Assembly (NCBI GenBank): GCA_030151865.1
Contig: JASLCK010000152.1
Coordinates: 1 to 13,343, forward strand
Source: Rhodospirillaceae bacterium
Lineage (GTDB): Bacteria > Pseudomonadota > Alphaproteobacteria > Rhodospirillales > Magnetospirillaceae
Length of the DNA stretch: 13,343 nucleotides
Direction of reading: 5' to 3'
Within the stretch, counting starts at the first letter, position 1. Each line of letters opens with the position of its first letter. The position numbers and the translations under genes were made by a program. The notes beneath the pieces were generated by a model, which worked only from the letters and a program-made list of their open reading frames with translations, made no database searches and had not been told where the DNA came from. Of this stretch, positions 6,280-13,164 are shown piece by piece.

Positions 6280-7944
6280 ATGTCCAAGACCAGCCCAAAC
6301 CAACAAGGCCCCTATGAACAGGGGCTGGGACAAAACGCCGCCAATTTCGTTGCCCTGACGCCGTTGACCTTTCTGGAACGCGCCGCCGCCGTCTGGCCCG
6401 ATCGCATCGCCGTCATTCACGGCCCGATCCGCCGCACCTGGGCGGAAACCGCATTGCGCTGCCGCAAACTGGCCGCAGCCTTAAAGGCGCGCGGCATCGG
6501 TCCCGGCGACACCGTCGCCCTGATGGGAGCCAACACCCCGGAAACCTTTGAAGCCCATTTCGGCGTGCCCTTGACCGGGGCGGTCCTGAACGCCATCAAC
6601 ACCCGCCTGGACGCCGACGCCATCGCCTTCATCCTGAACCATGGCGAGGCCAAGATCCTGCTGACCGACCGGGAATTTTCCGGCACCGTGCGCCGCGCCC
6701 TGGCCAGTCTGGGTCGACAAATTCCGGTCATCGACATTGACGACGGCCTGTTTGAAGGCGGCGAGCTTATCGGTCAAACCACTTATGAAGCCCTGTTGGA
6801 CGAAGCCGCCCAGCCCCACCCCTGGGACATGCCGCAAGATGAGTGGCAGGCCATTGCGCTGAACTATACGTCGGGCACCACCGGCAACCCCAAGGGCGTG
6901 GTCTATCACCATCGCGGCGCATATCTGAACGCGGTTTCCAACGCCTTGTCCTGGTCCATGGGCGACAATCCGGTCTATCTGTGGACCTTGCCGATGTTCC
7001 ATTGCAACGGCTGGTGCTTCCCCTGGACCATGGCGGTAACGGCGGGCACCAGCGTATGCCTGCGCCATGTCCGCCCCGAAGCTGTCTTGAGCGCCATCCG
7101 CACAGAAAAGGTCAGCCATTTCTGCGGCGCGCCCATCGTCTTGAACATGATCAACAACGCGCCCGCCGAGTTGAAAGACGGTATCGACCACAAGGTCAAG
7201 GTGATGACTGCGGGCGCCGCCCCACCCGCCCCGGTGATCGCCGGAATGGAACGGCTGGGCTGGGAAGTGACCCATGTTTACGGCCTGACCGAATGCTATG
7301 GCCCGACTGTGCAAAGCGTCTGGCACGACAAATGGAACGGCCTGCCGCTGGAAGAACGGGCGCAATTGAAGGCCCGCCAAGGTGTGCGCGGCCCCATGCT
7401 GGAAGGCCTGATGGTCGCCGACCCCATCGATCTGACCCCGGTGCCCCCAGACGGCAGAACGGTGGGGGAAATCTTCATGCGCGGCAACAACGTCATGAAG
7501 GGTTATCTGAAAAACGAACCCGCCACCGCCGAAGCCTTTCGCGGCGGCTGGTTCCATACCGGTGATTTGGCCGTCTGCCACGAAGACGGCTATATCGAGA
7601 TCAAGGACCGCTCCAAGGACATCATCATTTCCGGCGGCGAGAACATCTCCAGCATCGAGGTGGAGGACATTCTGTACGCCCACCCCGCCATCCTGGAAGC
7701 CGCCGTGGTCGCCAAACCCGACGAGAAATGGGGTGAAACCCCGTGCGCTTTTGTCACCATCAAGGATGGCGTCAAGGTCAGCGAAGCCGACATCATCGCC
7801 TTTTGCCGCGACCGCATGGCCCATTTCAAGGTGCCGAAAACCGTCGTCTTCGGCAGCCTGCCCAAGACATCGACCGGCAAGGTGCAAAAATTCATGCTGC
7901 GCCAGATGGCCAAGGATCTGTTGAAGACCCTGCCCCAGTCCTGA
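6280..7944 (+). CDS. Acyl-CoA ligase (ANL superfamily; short-chain fatty acid / DmdB-like group)
   Basis: A 554-residue ATP-dependent acid:CoA ligase that would convert a carboxylate to acyl-AMP and then acyl-CoA in the cytoplasm. All core motifs are present: the P-loop Y-T-S-G-T-T-G-N-P-K-G (196-206), Y-G-L-T-E (334-338), T-G-D (427-429), the hinge D-R-S-K-D followed by I-I-I-S-G-G-E-N-I-S-S (443-458), and the catalytic lysine K534 in T-S-T-G-K-V-Q-K. The T-L-P-M-F-H-C-N-G-W-C-F-P-W stretch is characteristic of the group that includes plant AAE acetate/butyrate ligases and the bacterial methylmercaptopropionate ligase DmdB. Acetyl-CoA synthetases are longer (about 650 aa), so this is not Acs. 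Being in line with the sensor-regulator pair and opposite actP, it probably activates the imported carboxylate. The exact chain length or thioether preference cannot be told from sequence. Confidence 0.92.
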   Translation: MSKTSPNQQGPYEQGLGQNAANFVALTPLTFLERAAAVWPDRIAVIHGPIRRTWAETALRCRKLAAALKARGIGPGDTVALMGANTPETFEAHFGVPLTGAVLNAINTRLDADAIAFILNHGEAKILLTDREFSGTVRRALASLGRQIPVIDIDDGLFEGGELIGQTTYEALLDEAAQPHPWDMPQDEWQAIALNYTSGTTGNPKGVVYHHRGAYLNAVSNALSWSMGDNPVYLWTLPMFHCNGWCFPWTMAVTAGTSVCLRHVRPEAVLSAIRTEKVSHFCGAPIVLNMINNAPAELKDGIDHKVKVMTAGAAPPAPVIAGMERLGWEVTHVYGLTECYGPTVQSVWHDKWNGLPLEERAQLKARQGVRGPMLEGLMVADPIDLTPVPPDGRTVGEIFMRGNNVMKGYLKNEPATAEAFRGGWFHTGDLAVCHEDGYIEIKDRSKDIIISGGENISSIEVEDILYAHPAILEAAVVAKPDEKWGETPCAFVTIKDGVKVSEADIIAFCRDRMAHFKVPKTVVFGSLPKTSTGKVQKFMLRQMAKDLLKTLPQS

Positions 7945-8068
7945 CTCAGCCGCCTTTCAGCCCTGCCGGTCCCGGCTGGTCTGAACGTTGTTCCGGCGAG
8001 TCCCTTTCACCGGAACTTGGGGGAAGATGCCAGAGCATCCTTCGATATCTTCCGAACCCATCCAACTC

Positions 8069-8102
8069 AAAAACCCCCTGACGGCGTCAGGGGGTTCTTT
8101 TT
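8069..8102. terminator. Two-way Rho-independent terminator between the ligase and SPFH genes
   Basis: CCCCCTGAC (8074-8082) pairs perfectly with GTCAGGGGG (8086-8094) around a 3-nt GGC loop, extendable by two A-T pairs. TTCTTTTT follows on the plus strand, and a run of As precedes the stem, giving five Ts on the minus strand. It can stop both the ligase transcript (stop at 7944) and the converging SPFH transcript (stop at 8126). The ligase 3' leader of about 125 bp between the stop and this hairpin holds no gene that I can support. Confidence 0.92.
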
Positions 8103-8125
8103 GTCCAATGACCGGGGACCTCCCC

Positions 8126-9031
8126 TTAACTCCCGACCTTTTCGGCGGCGGTCATCGCTTGCAGGATTTGGTCGCCGATTTCGCGGACGGCACCGGGGGC
8201 GTGGTTGACGAACAGGGTATTGGTTTTATTCTGTTCGCCGATGGTCTTCAGCGTGTCGAAATACTGGGTGACCAGCACCATCTGCATCACCTCGGCGGTG
8301 GAGGCGCCATCGACGGCTTTCTGGAACTGCTCGATGGACGCTTGCAACCCTTCGACAATGGCACGGCGCTGGTTGGCGATGCCCTGACCTTGCAGGGCCT
8401 TGCTTTCGGCTTCCGCCTCGGCCCGCTTGACCACCAGGATTTTCTCGGCCTCGCCGCGCGCCGTGGCGGCGACCTGTTCGCGCTGGGCGGCGTTGATGTC
8501 GTTCATCGCCGCCTTGACCTTTTCATCAGGCACGATGTCGGTCACCAAGACATTGACGATGACATAGCCGAACCCGGCCATGTCGGCGTCCAATTCCTTT
8601 TTCACCGCCTGGGCAATGCTGGATTGGCTGGCGAACACATCGTCCAGGGACATGCCCGGCACATGACCCAGCACCACCTGTTCCACATAGGCCTGAATCT
8701 GTTCGACCGGATTGGACAGGGTGTAATAGGCGTCATAGACCTGTTCCGGGCGGACCTGGAACTGCACCGAAATGGGAATGGTGACGAAGACGTTGTCCTT
8801 GGTCTTGGTTTCCATGGTCAGGTCGATTTGACCGACCCGCAAACTGACCCGCGACGCCACGCGATCGATCAGCGGCACTTTCCAGTTCAGACCGGCCTCG
8901 GCCACCCGCAGGAACTTGCCGAAACGGGCCACCACGGCGGCCTGGGCGGTATTGACGGTAAAAAACCCGTTGAAAATCAGAACCACCAGAACCACCAGCA
9001 GCGGCAGCCATAATGAAAATAGGTCGTTCAA
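8126..9031 (-). CDS. SPFH-domain membrane protein (stomatin/HIR-like)
   Basis: A 301-residue protein with one N-terminal membrane helix (about residues 5-25), an SPFH/PHB domain (about 26-190), a charged Ala/Glu-rich coiled coil (about 185-240), and a conserved C-terminal stretch, V-M-Q-M-V-L-V-T-Q-Y-F-D-T followed by N-H-A-P-G-A-V. The segments V-T-D-I-V-P-D-E-K-V-K-A-A-M-N-D-I-N-A-A and the V-T-Q-Y-F-D-T block are very like plant hypersensitive-induced-reaction (HIR) proteins and their bacterial relatives. Such proteins form ring- or cage-like membrane scaffolds that often organise proteases; no partner (FtsH, NfeD) is encoded here. The start appears to be TTG at 9029-9031: no in-frame ATG exists before the SPFH domain, and GGGGAGGGGG lies just upstream. 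It has only about 20 bp before the purC terminator, so its promoter is unclear. Confidence 0.9.
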   Translation of the reverse strand: MNDLFSLWLPLLVVLVVLIFNGFFTVNTAQAAVVARFGKFLRVAEAGLNWKVPLIDRVASRVSLRVGQIDLTMETKTKDNVFVTIPISVQFQVRPEQVYDAYYTLSNPVEQIQAYVEQVVLGHVPGMSLDDVFASQSSIAQAVKKELDADMAGFGYVIVNVLVTDIVPDEKVKAAMNDINAAQREQVAATARGEAEKILVVKRAEAEAESKALQGQGIANQRRAIVEGLQASIEQFQKAVDGASTAEVMQMVLVTQYFDTLKTIGEQNKTNTLFVNHAPGAVREIGDQILQAMTAAEKVGS

Positions 9032-9046
9032 TTCCCCCTCCCCTTT

Positions 9047-9081
9047 ACAAAAAACCCCGGAGCGACCAGCGTTCCGGGGTT
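9047..9081 (-). terminator. Rho-independent terminator of purC
   Basis: AACCCCGGAGCG (9053-9064) pairs with CGTTCCGGGGTT (9070-9081), 12 bp with one G-U pair, around a 5-nt loop. On the minus strand the stem runs into six Ts (plus-strand As 9049-9054). It begins 11 bp after the purC stop. On the plus strand only a short TTTT follows. The hairpin stands directly before the ribosome site of the SPFH gene, so it separates or attenuates the two genes. Confidence 0.88.
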
Positions 9082-9091
9082 TTCAGAAAAA

Positions 9092-10066
9092 TCAGAAATA
9101 TTTCGCCAAATTGCGGCGGATGCGATCCTTGACCGCCCCGGCGCTGCCCGGATCCTCGAAATTTCGACCGGTCACTGCTTCAAACAGGGCGATGTACTTC
9201 TGGCTGAACTCCACCAGCGTATCGTCGGGGATCGCCGGGATCGGCTGGCTGTAGGGATCGCAGCGCGCGGCGATCCACAGCCGCAGGAATTCCTTATCCA
9301 GGCTTTCCGGTTCCTCGCCCTTGGCATGGCGGGCCGGATAGCTGTCGGCCTTCCAATAGCGGCTGGAATCCGGGGTCAGGATTTCGTCGGCCAGGGTGAT
9401 ACGGCCCTGTTCATCGACGCCGAATTCAAACTTGGTATCCACCAGGATCAGGCCGTTCTTGGCGGCGATGTCGCGGCCACGGGCGAACAGCGCCAGCGAG
9501 ATACGCGCCAGTTCGTCCCACTGGGACTGGCTCAGCAGGCCCTGGGCGACGATCTCGGCGGGCGAGATGGGGGCATCGTGACCGCCCTGGTCGGCCTTGG
9601 TGGTGGGGGTCAAGATGGTACCCGGCAGCTTGTCGTTCTTGACCAACCCTTCGGGGAAGTCGAGACCGTACATATGGCGCTTGCCGGATTTGTACATCGA
9701 CCAGATCGAGGTGTCGGTCGAACCGGTCATGTAATCGCGCACCACCATTTCGATGGGCAGCATCTTCAACAGCTTGCCCACCACCACGTTGGGATCGGGA
9801 TATTCGATCACATGGTTGGGGCAAATATCGGCGGTGTTTTCGAACCAGAAACGCGCCGTCTGGGTCAGCACCTGACCTTTGAACGGCACGGCGGACAGCA
9901 CCTGATCAAAGGCGCTTTGACGGTCGGTCGAAATCAGAATGCGCCGCCCATCCGGCAGGTCGTAATTTTCCCGCACTTTGCCACGGTAGTAATTGGGCAG
10001 TTCGGGGAAAGCGGCTTCGGTAAGCACACCGGAGATGGCGGCGCGAATGACGTCTGCGGAAAGCAT
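9092..10066 (-). CDS. purC: Phosphoribosylaminoimidazole-succinocarboxamide (SAICAR) synthase
   Basis: A cytosolic enzyme of de novo purine synthesis that joins CAIR and aspartate with ATP to give SAICAR. At 324 residues it belongs to the longer form, similar to yeast Ade1 (about 306 aa), rather than the roughly 237-residue E. coli form. Both family signatures are intact: M-L-P-I-E-M-V-V-R-D-Y-M-T-G-S (102-116) and L-V-D-T-K-F-E-F-G (208-216). Other conserved pieces are Y-R-G-K-V-R-E-N-Y-D near 27-36 and S-T-D-R-Q-S-A-F-D near 46-54. I place the start at the ATG at 10064-10066, because the 24 in-frame codons upstream look non-conserved; the ribosome site is weak (GGATG). It stands alone, without purS, purQ or purL beside it, and faces away from the DUF945 gene. 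Confidence 0.96.
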   Translation of the reverse strand: MLSADVIRAAISGVLTEAAFPELPNYYRGKVRENYDLPDGRRILISTDRQSAFDQVLSAVPFKGQVLTQTARFWFENTADICPNHVIEYPDPNVVVGKLLKMLPIEMVVRDYMTGSTDTSIWSMYKSGKRHMYGLDFPEGLVKNDKLPGTILTPTTKADQGGHDAPISPAEIVAQGLLSQSQWDELARISLALFARGRDIAAKNGLILVDTKFEFGVDEQGRITLADEILTPDSSRYWKADSYPARHAKGEEPESLDKEFLRLWIAARCDPYSQPIPAIPDDTLVEFSQKYIALFEAVTGRNFEDPGSAGAVKDRIRRNLAKYF

Positions 10067-10173
10067 GGGGCAACATCCGAAAGGAGCGGAAAGCCCGTTT
10101 ATCGCACCAACCCCGTCCCTGGGCAAGAACCGCCGCACCGCTTAGGACAAAGGGCGGATATGCTTAATGAAGA

Positions 10174-10202
10174 TTGATTAGACAAAGAGGCGTCTGCATC
10201 AT
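10174..10202 (+). promoter_or_regulatory. Weak sigma-70-like promoter candidate for the DUF945 gene
   Basis: TTGATT (10174-10179) and CATCAT (10197-10202) are separated by 17 bp and match the -35 and -10 consensus at four of six positions each. They lie within the 190-bp divergent region between purC and the DUF945 gene, about 55 bp before the start codon. I see no hairpin or riboswitch-like fold in this region by eye. AAGGAAAG just before 10257 is the ribosome site. Confidence 0.3.
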
Positions 10203-10256
10203 GCGCTGGGCAATCAGAAACTGTCATCAATACGACCGTTGATTTAAGGAAAGACC

Positions 10257-11648
10257 ATGAACAAACGTATTCTTCTCGCCCTTGGGGGGGCTGTCGTCCT
10301 GGTGGGCGGCTGGGTTGGCGCGAGCTCGTATGCGGGTGCCAGGATTGAGGCGGACCTGCAGGCGTTCATGGCCAAACCGGTCAGCGAAACCGGGCTGCAT
10401 TTGCAGAACCTGCAACATCAAAAGGGTACGTTCGCGTCCTCGGGCAGCTTTGAAGCGCAGCCGATTCTGAAAGGCATCCCCGATGCCCCGACCGTCCTGA
10501 TCAGCTATCACGTTTCCCATCTGGCCCTGCCGGGATCGATGGCGCGGGTCAATTGGTCGATCAAGCCGACCGGCGATATTGCCCAGGGCATGACCGCCGC
10601 GTTCGGCACCCTGCCGCAATTGGAAGGCAAGGGAAGCGTCGCTTACAACGGCGGCATCGACACCAGCCTGGCCCTGAACGCCCTGTCGATGAACAAGGAC
10701 GGCGAGAAATTCTCGCTCAGCCCCTCGACCGGTCATTTCAGCCTGGACGGCGTCAAAGTCGGGCTGGCCTGGAACACCGACAAGCTGACCGCACGCGGCA
10801 GCGGCTCGGCCCTGGAAGTCGATAAGGTGGCCTTGGACATCAACACCAGCGACCGCACCCTGGGCATCGGCACCACCTTGCTGACGGTTGACAAGATCAG
10901 CACCAGCGACGGTTCGGCTGAAGGCTTCCGCCACACCTCGGACGTGACCCGCGACGGTGAACGGCTGAACGTGCACACCAGCGACACCTTGAAGGCGGGC
11001 ACCTTCTCGGGTCAGGCGGCATCCGATCTGGCGCTGGAAATCGCCGTCACCGGCCTTGATATCACCAGCTTGAAGAGCATCGCCGATATCATCAACAAGT
11101 CGGACGGCCTGACCAACCTGACCAGCGAAGAAGACCAGACCTTCCGCAAGAACCTGCAAACCGTCCTCAATCGTGGCCTGTCGGTGGCCATCACCAAGCT
11201 GAGCGGCACCGTCGCCCAGGACAGCATCAACGGTCATATCTCCGTTGACCTGAAAAAGGCCGCGACCGACAGCGACCCCATCGATCTGGTCAAGCAGTTG
11301 AAGTCGGCGGGCGAGCTCTCGGTCAAAGGCCCCAATCTGGCCCCGTCGATGACCCAGATGGCCGTGGCCATGGGTGCGGCCCAGGCCACTGCGGACGGCC
11401 TAAAGGCAACCTTGGAATATGCTGATGGCACGCTGCGCGCCAACGGCCGTACCCTGGATGCCGCCATGGTGGTGCCGCCGCTGGAACAGGCCAGTCAGGC
11501 CATCAACCAGGCATTGACCAATCCTTTGAAGGAAACCCTGGCCAACGGCTTATCCGATCCGTCCGCCGAGGCCGAAGCCGCCGCGCCTGCCGAAGGGGAA
11601 GAAAACCCCGACGCCCAGCCGGAAGACAACCAGGAACAGCAGCAGTAA
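10257..11648 (+). CDS. DUF945 (YdgA-like) exported or membrane-anchored protein of unknown function
   Basis: A 463-residue protein with an N-terminal signal anchor (hydrophobic residues about 5-24 after M-N-K-R), a long periplasmic region, and an acidic, low-complexity tail rich in Ala, Glu, Pro and Gln (about 434-463, ending in three glutamines). The opening G-A-R-I-E-A-D-L and the repeated short beta-strand-like segments with Y-N-G-G and T-S-L-A-L resemble the DUF945 family, whose E. coli member is YdgA (about 500 aa). The molecular function of the family is not established. ATG at 10257 has a good ribosome site. It is a single-gene unit: divergent from purC and closed by the terminator at 11667-11705. 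The tail is probably disordered; the family assignment is moderately secure, the function unknown. Confidence 0.75.
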   Translation: MNKRILLALGGAVVLVGGWVGASSYAGARIEADLQAFMAKPVSETGLHLQNLQHQKGTFASSGSFEAQPILKGIPDAPTVLISYHVSHLALPGSMARVNWSIKPTGDIAQGMTAAFGTLPQLEGKGSVAYNGGIDTSLALNALSMNKDGEKFSLSPSTGHFSLDGVKVGLAWNTDKLTARGSGSALEVDKVALDINTSDRTLGIGTTLLTVDKISTSDGSAEGFRHTSDVTRDGERLNVHTSDTLKAGTFSGQAASDLALEIAVTGLDITSLKSIADIINKSDGLTNLTSEEDQTFRKNLQTVLNRGLSVAITKLSGTVAQDSINGHISVDLKKAATDSDPIDLVKQLKSAGELSVKGPNLAPSMTQMAVAMGAAQATADGLKATLEYADGTLRANGRTLDAAMVVPPLEQASQAINQALTNPLKETLANGLSDPSAEAEAAAPAEGEENPDAQPEDNQEQQQ

Positions 11649-11666
11649 ACCGCTACCTCATGAGTC

Positions 11667-11705
11667 AAAAAAGCCCTTCAGGCCCCTGACCTGAAGGGCT
11701 TTTTT
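11667..11705. terminator. Perfect two-way Rho-independent terminator
   Basis: Sixteen bases at 11667-11682 (six As then GCCCTTCAGG) pair perfectly with 11690-11705 (CCTGAAGGGC then six Ts) around a 7-nt loop. The A and T runs give a terminator in both directions. It lies 18 bp after the DUF945 stop and 20 bp after the thioesterase stop on the opposite strand. Confidence 0.95.
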
Positions 11706-11725
11706 AGTCCCTGGCAAAAATAGCG

Positions 11726-12178
11726 TTAATCCAGGCCGGGGCGGTCGAACAACGCCATGATAGTGCCGTGCATGGTGGCGATCAGGGTTTTCTTGCCGTC
11801 ATCAAACCCCCAAGCCTCGCCATCGCAAACCGTGATGGTGCGGCCCGGCTTGATGACCCGCCCCAGGAAATGAAAGTACTGCCCACGCGCCGGGGCCAGA
11901 AGGTTGATCTTGAATTCCACCGTCAGCACGGCGGCATTGTCGGGCATCAACGAAAACGCCGCATAGCCGCAGGCGCTGTCCAGCGCGGTCGAGACGATCC
12001 CCGCATGCAAGAAACCATGCTGCTGGGTCAAGGCGGCGGCATGGGGCATGCCCAGGGACACCGCCCCCGGCTGAATATCGAGGATTTTCACCCCCAGCGT
12101 CTTTAACGCCGCCTGACGGTCCACCCCGGCGCGGACGCGGTTTTCAAAGTTGGGGTCTTTGGGCTGAAAGGTCATCAC
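11726..12178 (-). CDS. PaaI-family hotdog-fold acyl-CoA thioesterase
   Basis: A 150-residue single hotdog-domain protein, the usual length for PaaI-like thioesterases, which hydrolyse acyl- or aryl-CoA to the free acid. The active-site region is visible: Q53, H54, G55, then H58-A-G and D67-S-A-C-G on the central helix, corresponding to the family's usual N/Q-x-x-G-x-x-H-G-G then D pattern with the first glycine of HGG replaced by alanine. A later segment (V-L-T-V-E-F-K-I-N-L-L-A-P-A) is the typical strand after the helix. Two adjacent ATGs open the frame (12178 and 12175); GGGGGA lies about 8 nt before. Its first 35 bases overlap the 3' end of the AraC-type gene on the same strand, so the two probably share a transcript. 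Substrate unknown. Confidence 0.87.
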   Translation of the reverse strand: MMTFQPKDPNFENRVRAGVDRQAALKTLGVKILDIQPGAVSLGMPHAAALTQQHGFLHAGIVSTALDSACGYAAFSLMPDNAAVLTVEFKINLLAPARGQYFHFLGRVIKPGRTITVCDGEAWGFDDGKKTLIATMHGTIMALFDRPGLD

Positions 12179-13016
12179 GGCTGTCCCCCGGTTGCTGCGG
12201 ATCAGTGATCAGCAACCGTAGACGCGACCCTAAAGACGGTTCTTGGAAAAATCGGACAGCCTGGACTGCACCGCCGTGCCGGGCCAACCGCCGCAAGCGC
12301 CCGGGCGACAAACCGGCATGGCGGACCATTTCAGCAGACAGATGGGCCTGATCGGCATAGCCCCGCTCGACCGCCAATCCGGCCAGACCATCCGCCGACA
12401 GGGCGACGTCCCGCAAGGCCCGGTGAAACCGCGCCACCGCCAACCACCGCTTGGGCGTCAAGCCGGTACGGATCGCCAAGCGCCGTTGCGCCGTGCGCGC
12501 CGATACCCCCAACCCCGCGGCCAAATCGCCGACCCGCTCGGCCTCGGGCCATAAAGAAGGGGAGGCTGAATGTCCATCTTGCGCCAGATCATCAAGAATG
12601 CAGTCCAACGCCCACGCCAAAGCATCAGGGGTCAAAGCACCGTCTAACCGCAGGGCCAGACCATCCAAAACTTCGGCCCGCCACTCTTGGACCAAGGGCG
12701 AGAAGGGAGAGAAGCGAATGCCGATGATCCACCCCCGCAAGGCCTGCCCCCGAGGACGGGCGCCAAAGCGAGGCCGGGTATAGCGGCAACGCCACTGCGG
12801 ACACTGTGCCAGTGGGGCGAAGAAATTGATTTCGTGAAAGGGAGAGGAAAAAACGCGGCGGTCCGGCCCGGTCATCCGGCCATCGTCGTGCAAAAGATAG
12901 AGATGGTCAGCCAACCCGCGATGACGGGGCAAGGGGATCAGTTCGGCATAAAACGCCGCGTCGGCCGGATTGTTCTCGGCCTGATTACCTTGGACCTGAT
13001 TGTCCTGGCGATTCAT
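12144..13016 (-). CDS. AraC-family transcriptional regulator
   Basis: A 290-residue protein with a non-conserved N-terminal half (possible effector-binding region, about 20-150) and an AraC-type double helix-turn-helix at about 160-247: V-G-D-L-A-A-G-L-G-V-S-A-R-T-A-Q-R-R-L for the first helix-turn-helix, then L-A-G-L-A-V-E-R-G-Y-A-D-Q-A-H-L-S for the second, followed by G-L-S-P-G-R-L-R-R. After the DNA-binding domain it carries about 43 extra residues that run into the thioesterase gene. The N terminus contains three imperfect pentapeptide repeats (residues 4-18). ATG at 13016 has GGGGA just upstream. The 35-bp overlap with the thioesterase suggests the pair form an operon. Ligand and targets unknown. 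Confidence 0.88.
   Translation of the reverse strand: MNRQDNQVQGNQAENNPADAAFYAELIPLPRHRGLADHLYLLHDDGRMTGPDRRVFSSPFHEINFFAPLAQCPQWRCRYTRPRFGARPRGQALRGWIIGIRFSPFSPLVQEWRAEVLDGLALRLDGALTPDALAWALDCILDDLAQDGHSASPSLWPEAERVGDLAAGLGVSARTAQRRLAIRTGLTPKRWLAVARFHRALRDVALSADGLAGLAVERGYADQAHLSAEMVRHAGLSPGRLRRLARHGGAVQAVRFFQEPSLGSRLRLLITDPQQPGDSRDDLSAQRPQL
12965..13009 (-). repeat. Three imperfect 15-bp tandem repeats in the AraC N terminus
   Basis: Units at 12965-12979, 12980-12994 and 12995-13009 share a CC-x-GATT core and agree with their best-matching unit at about 11 of 14 aligned bases. Being five codons long, they keep the frame and encode Q-D-N-Q-V, Q-G-N-Q-A and E-N-N-P-A (residues 4-18). The likely origin is slipped-strand duplication. 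The resulting leader is polar and probably flexible. Confidence 0.55.
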
Positions 13017-13094
13017 CTCATCCCCGCATGAGCCCGCAAAATGGGCAAACCGGCACGCATGTCCATTATTGCTTATTTTTTACACAAACCCCTT

Positions 13095-13152
13095 GACCGT
13101 TACGGTCGTACCATATAGCGTATTTTTTGTTATTTCCGATATAACCATATCG
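13095..13152. promoter_or_regulatory. AT-rich divergent region with two palindromes before the RpiR-type gene
   Basis: GACCGT-T-ACGGTC (13095-13107) and CGATAT-AACC-ATATCG (13137-13152) are perfect 6-bp inverted repeats. ACCATAT occurs twice (13110-13116 and 13144-13150). TATAAC (13140-13145), a five-of-six match to a -10 box, lies inside the second palindrome, 20 bp before the start codon. These are plausible operators for autoregulation by the adjacent RpiR-type or AraC-type protein. The symmetry is seen; the binding is inferred. Confidence 0.4.
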
Positions 13153-13164
13153 TGGCGGCAGTTC

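Noticed and set aside
6481..7887. Minus-strand open frame (468 codons) opposite the CoA ligase
   Set aside because: Shadow of the ligase, whose every core motif is on the plus strand.
7990..8016. Inverted repeat GTTCCGG / CCGGAAC after the ligase
   Set aside because: Seven pairs with a 13-nt loop and no T-run; the real terminator is at 8074-8094. It may be a minor RNA structure only.
7988..9013. Plus-strand open frame (341 codons) opposite the SPFH gene
   Set aside because: Antisense to a well-supported SPFH/HIR-like protein; it also runs through the terminator at 8074-8094.
10067..10138. 24-codon upstream extension of PurC
   Set aside because: The added residues do not resemble any PurC N terminus, while M-L-S-A-D at 10066 begins the conserved part.
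9326..10177. Plus-strand open frame (283 codons) opposite purC
   Set aside because: Antisense to an unmistakable PurC with both family signatures.
10201..10242. Possible 13-codon leader peptide before the DUF945 gene
   Set aside because: No well-placed ribosome site and no regulatory codon run or attenuator hairpin after it; it is short enough to arise by chance.
10227..11237. Minus-strand open frame (336 codons) opposite the DUF945 gene
   Set aside because: The plus-strand frame has a ribosome site, signal anchor and terminator; the reverse frame has none of these.
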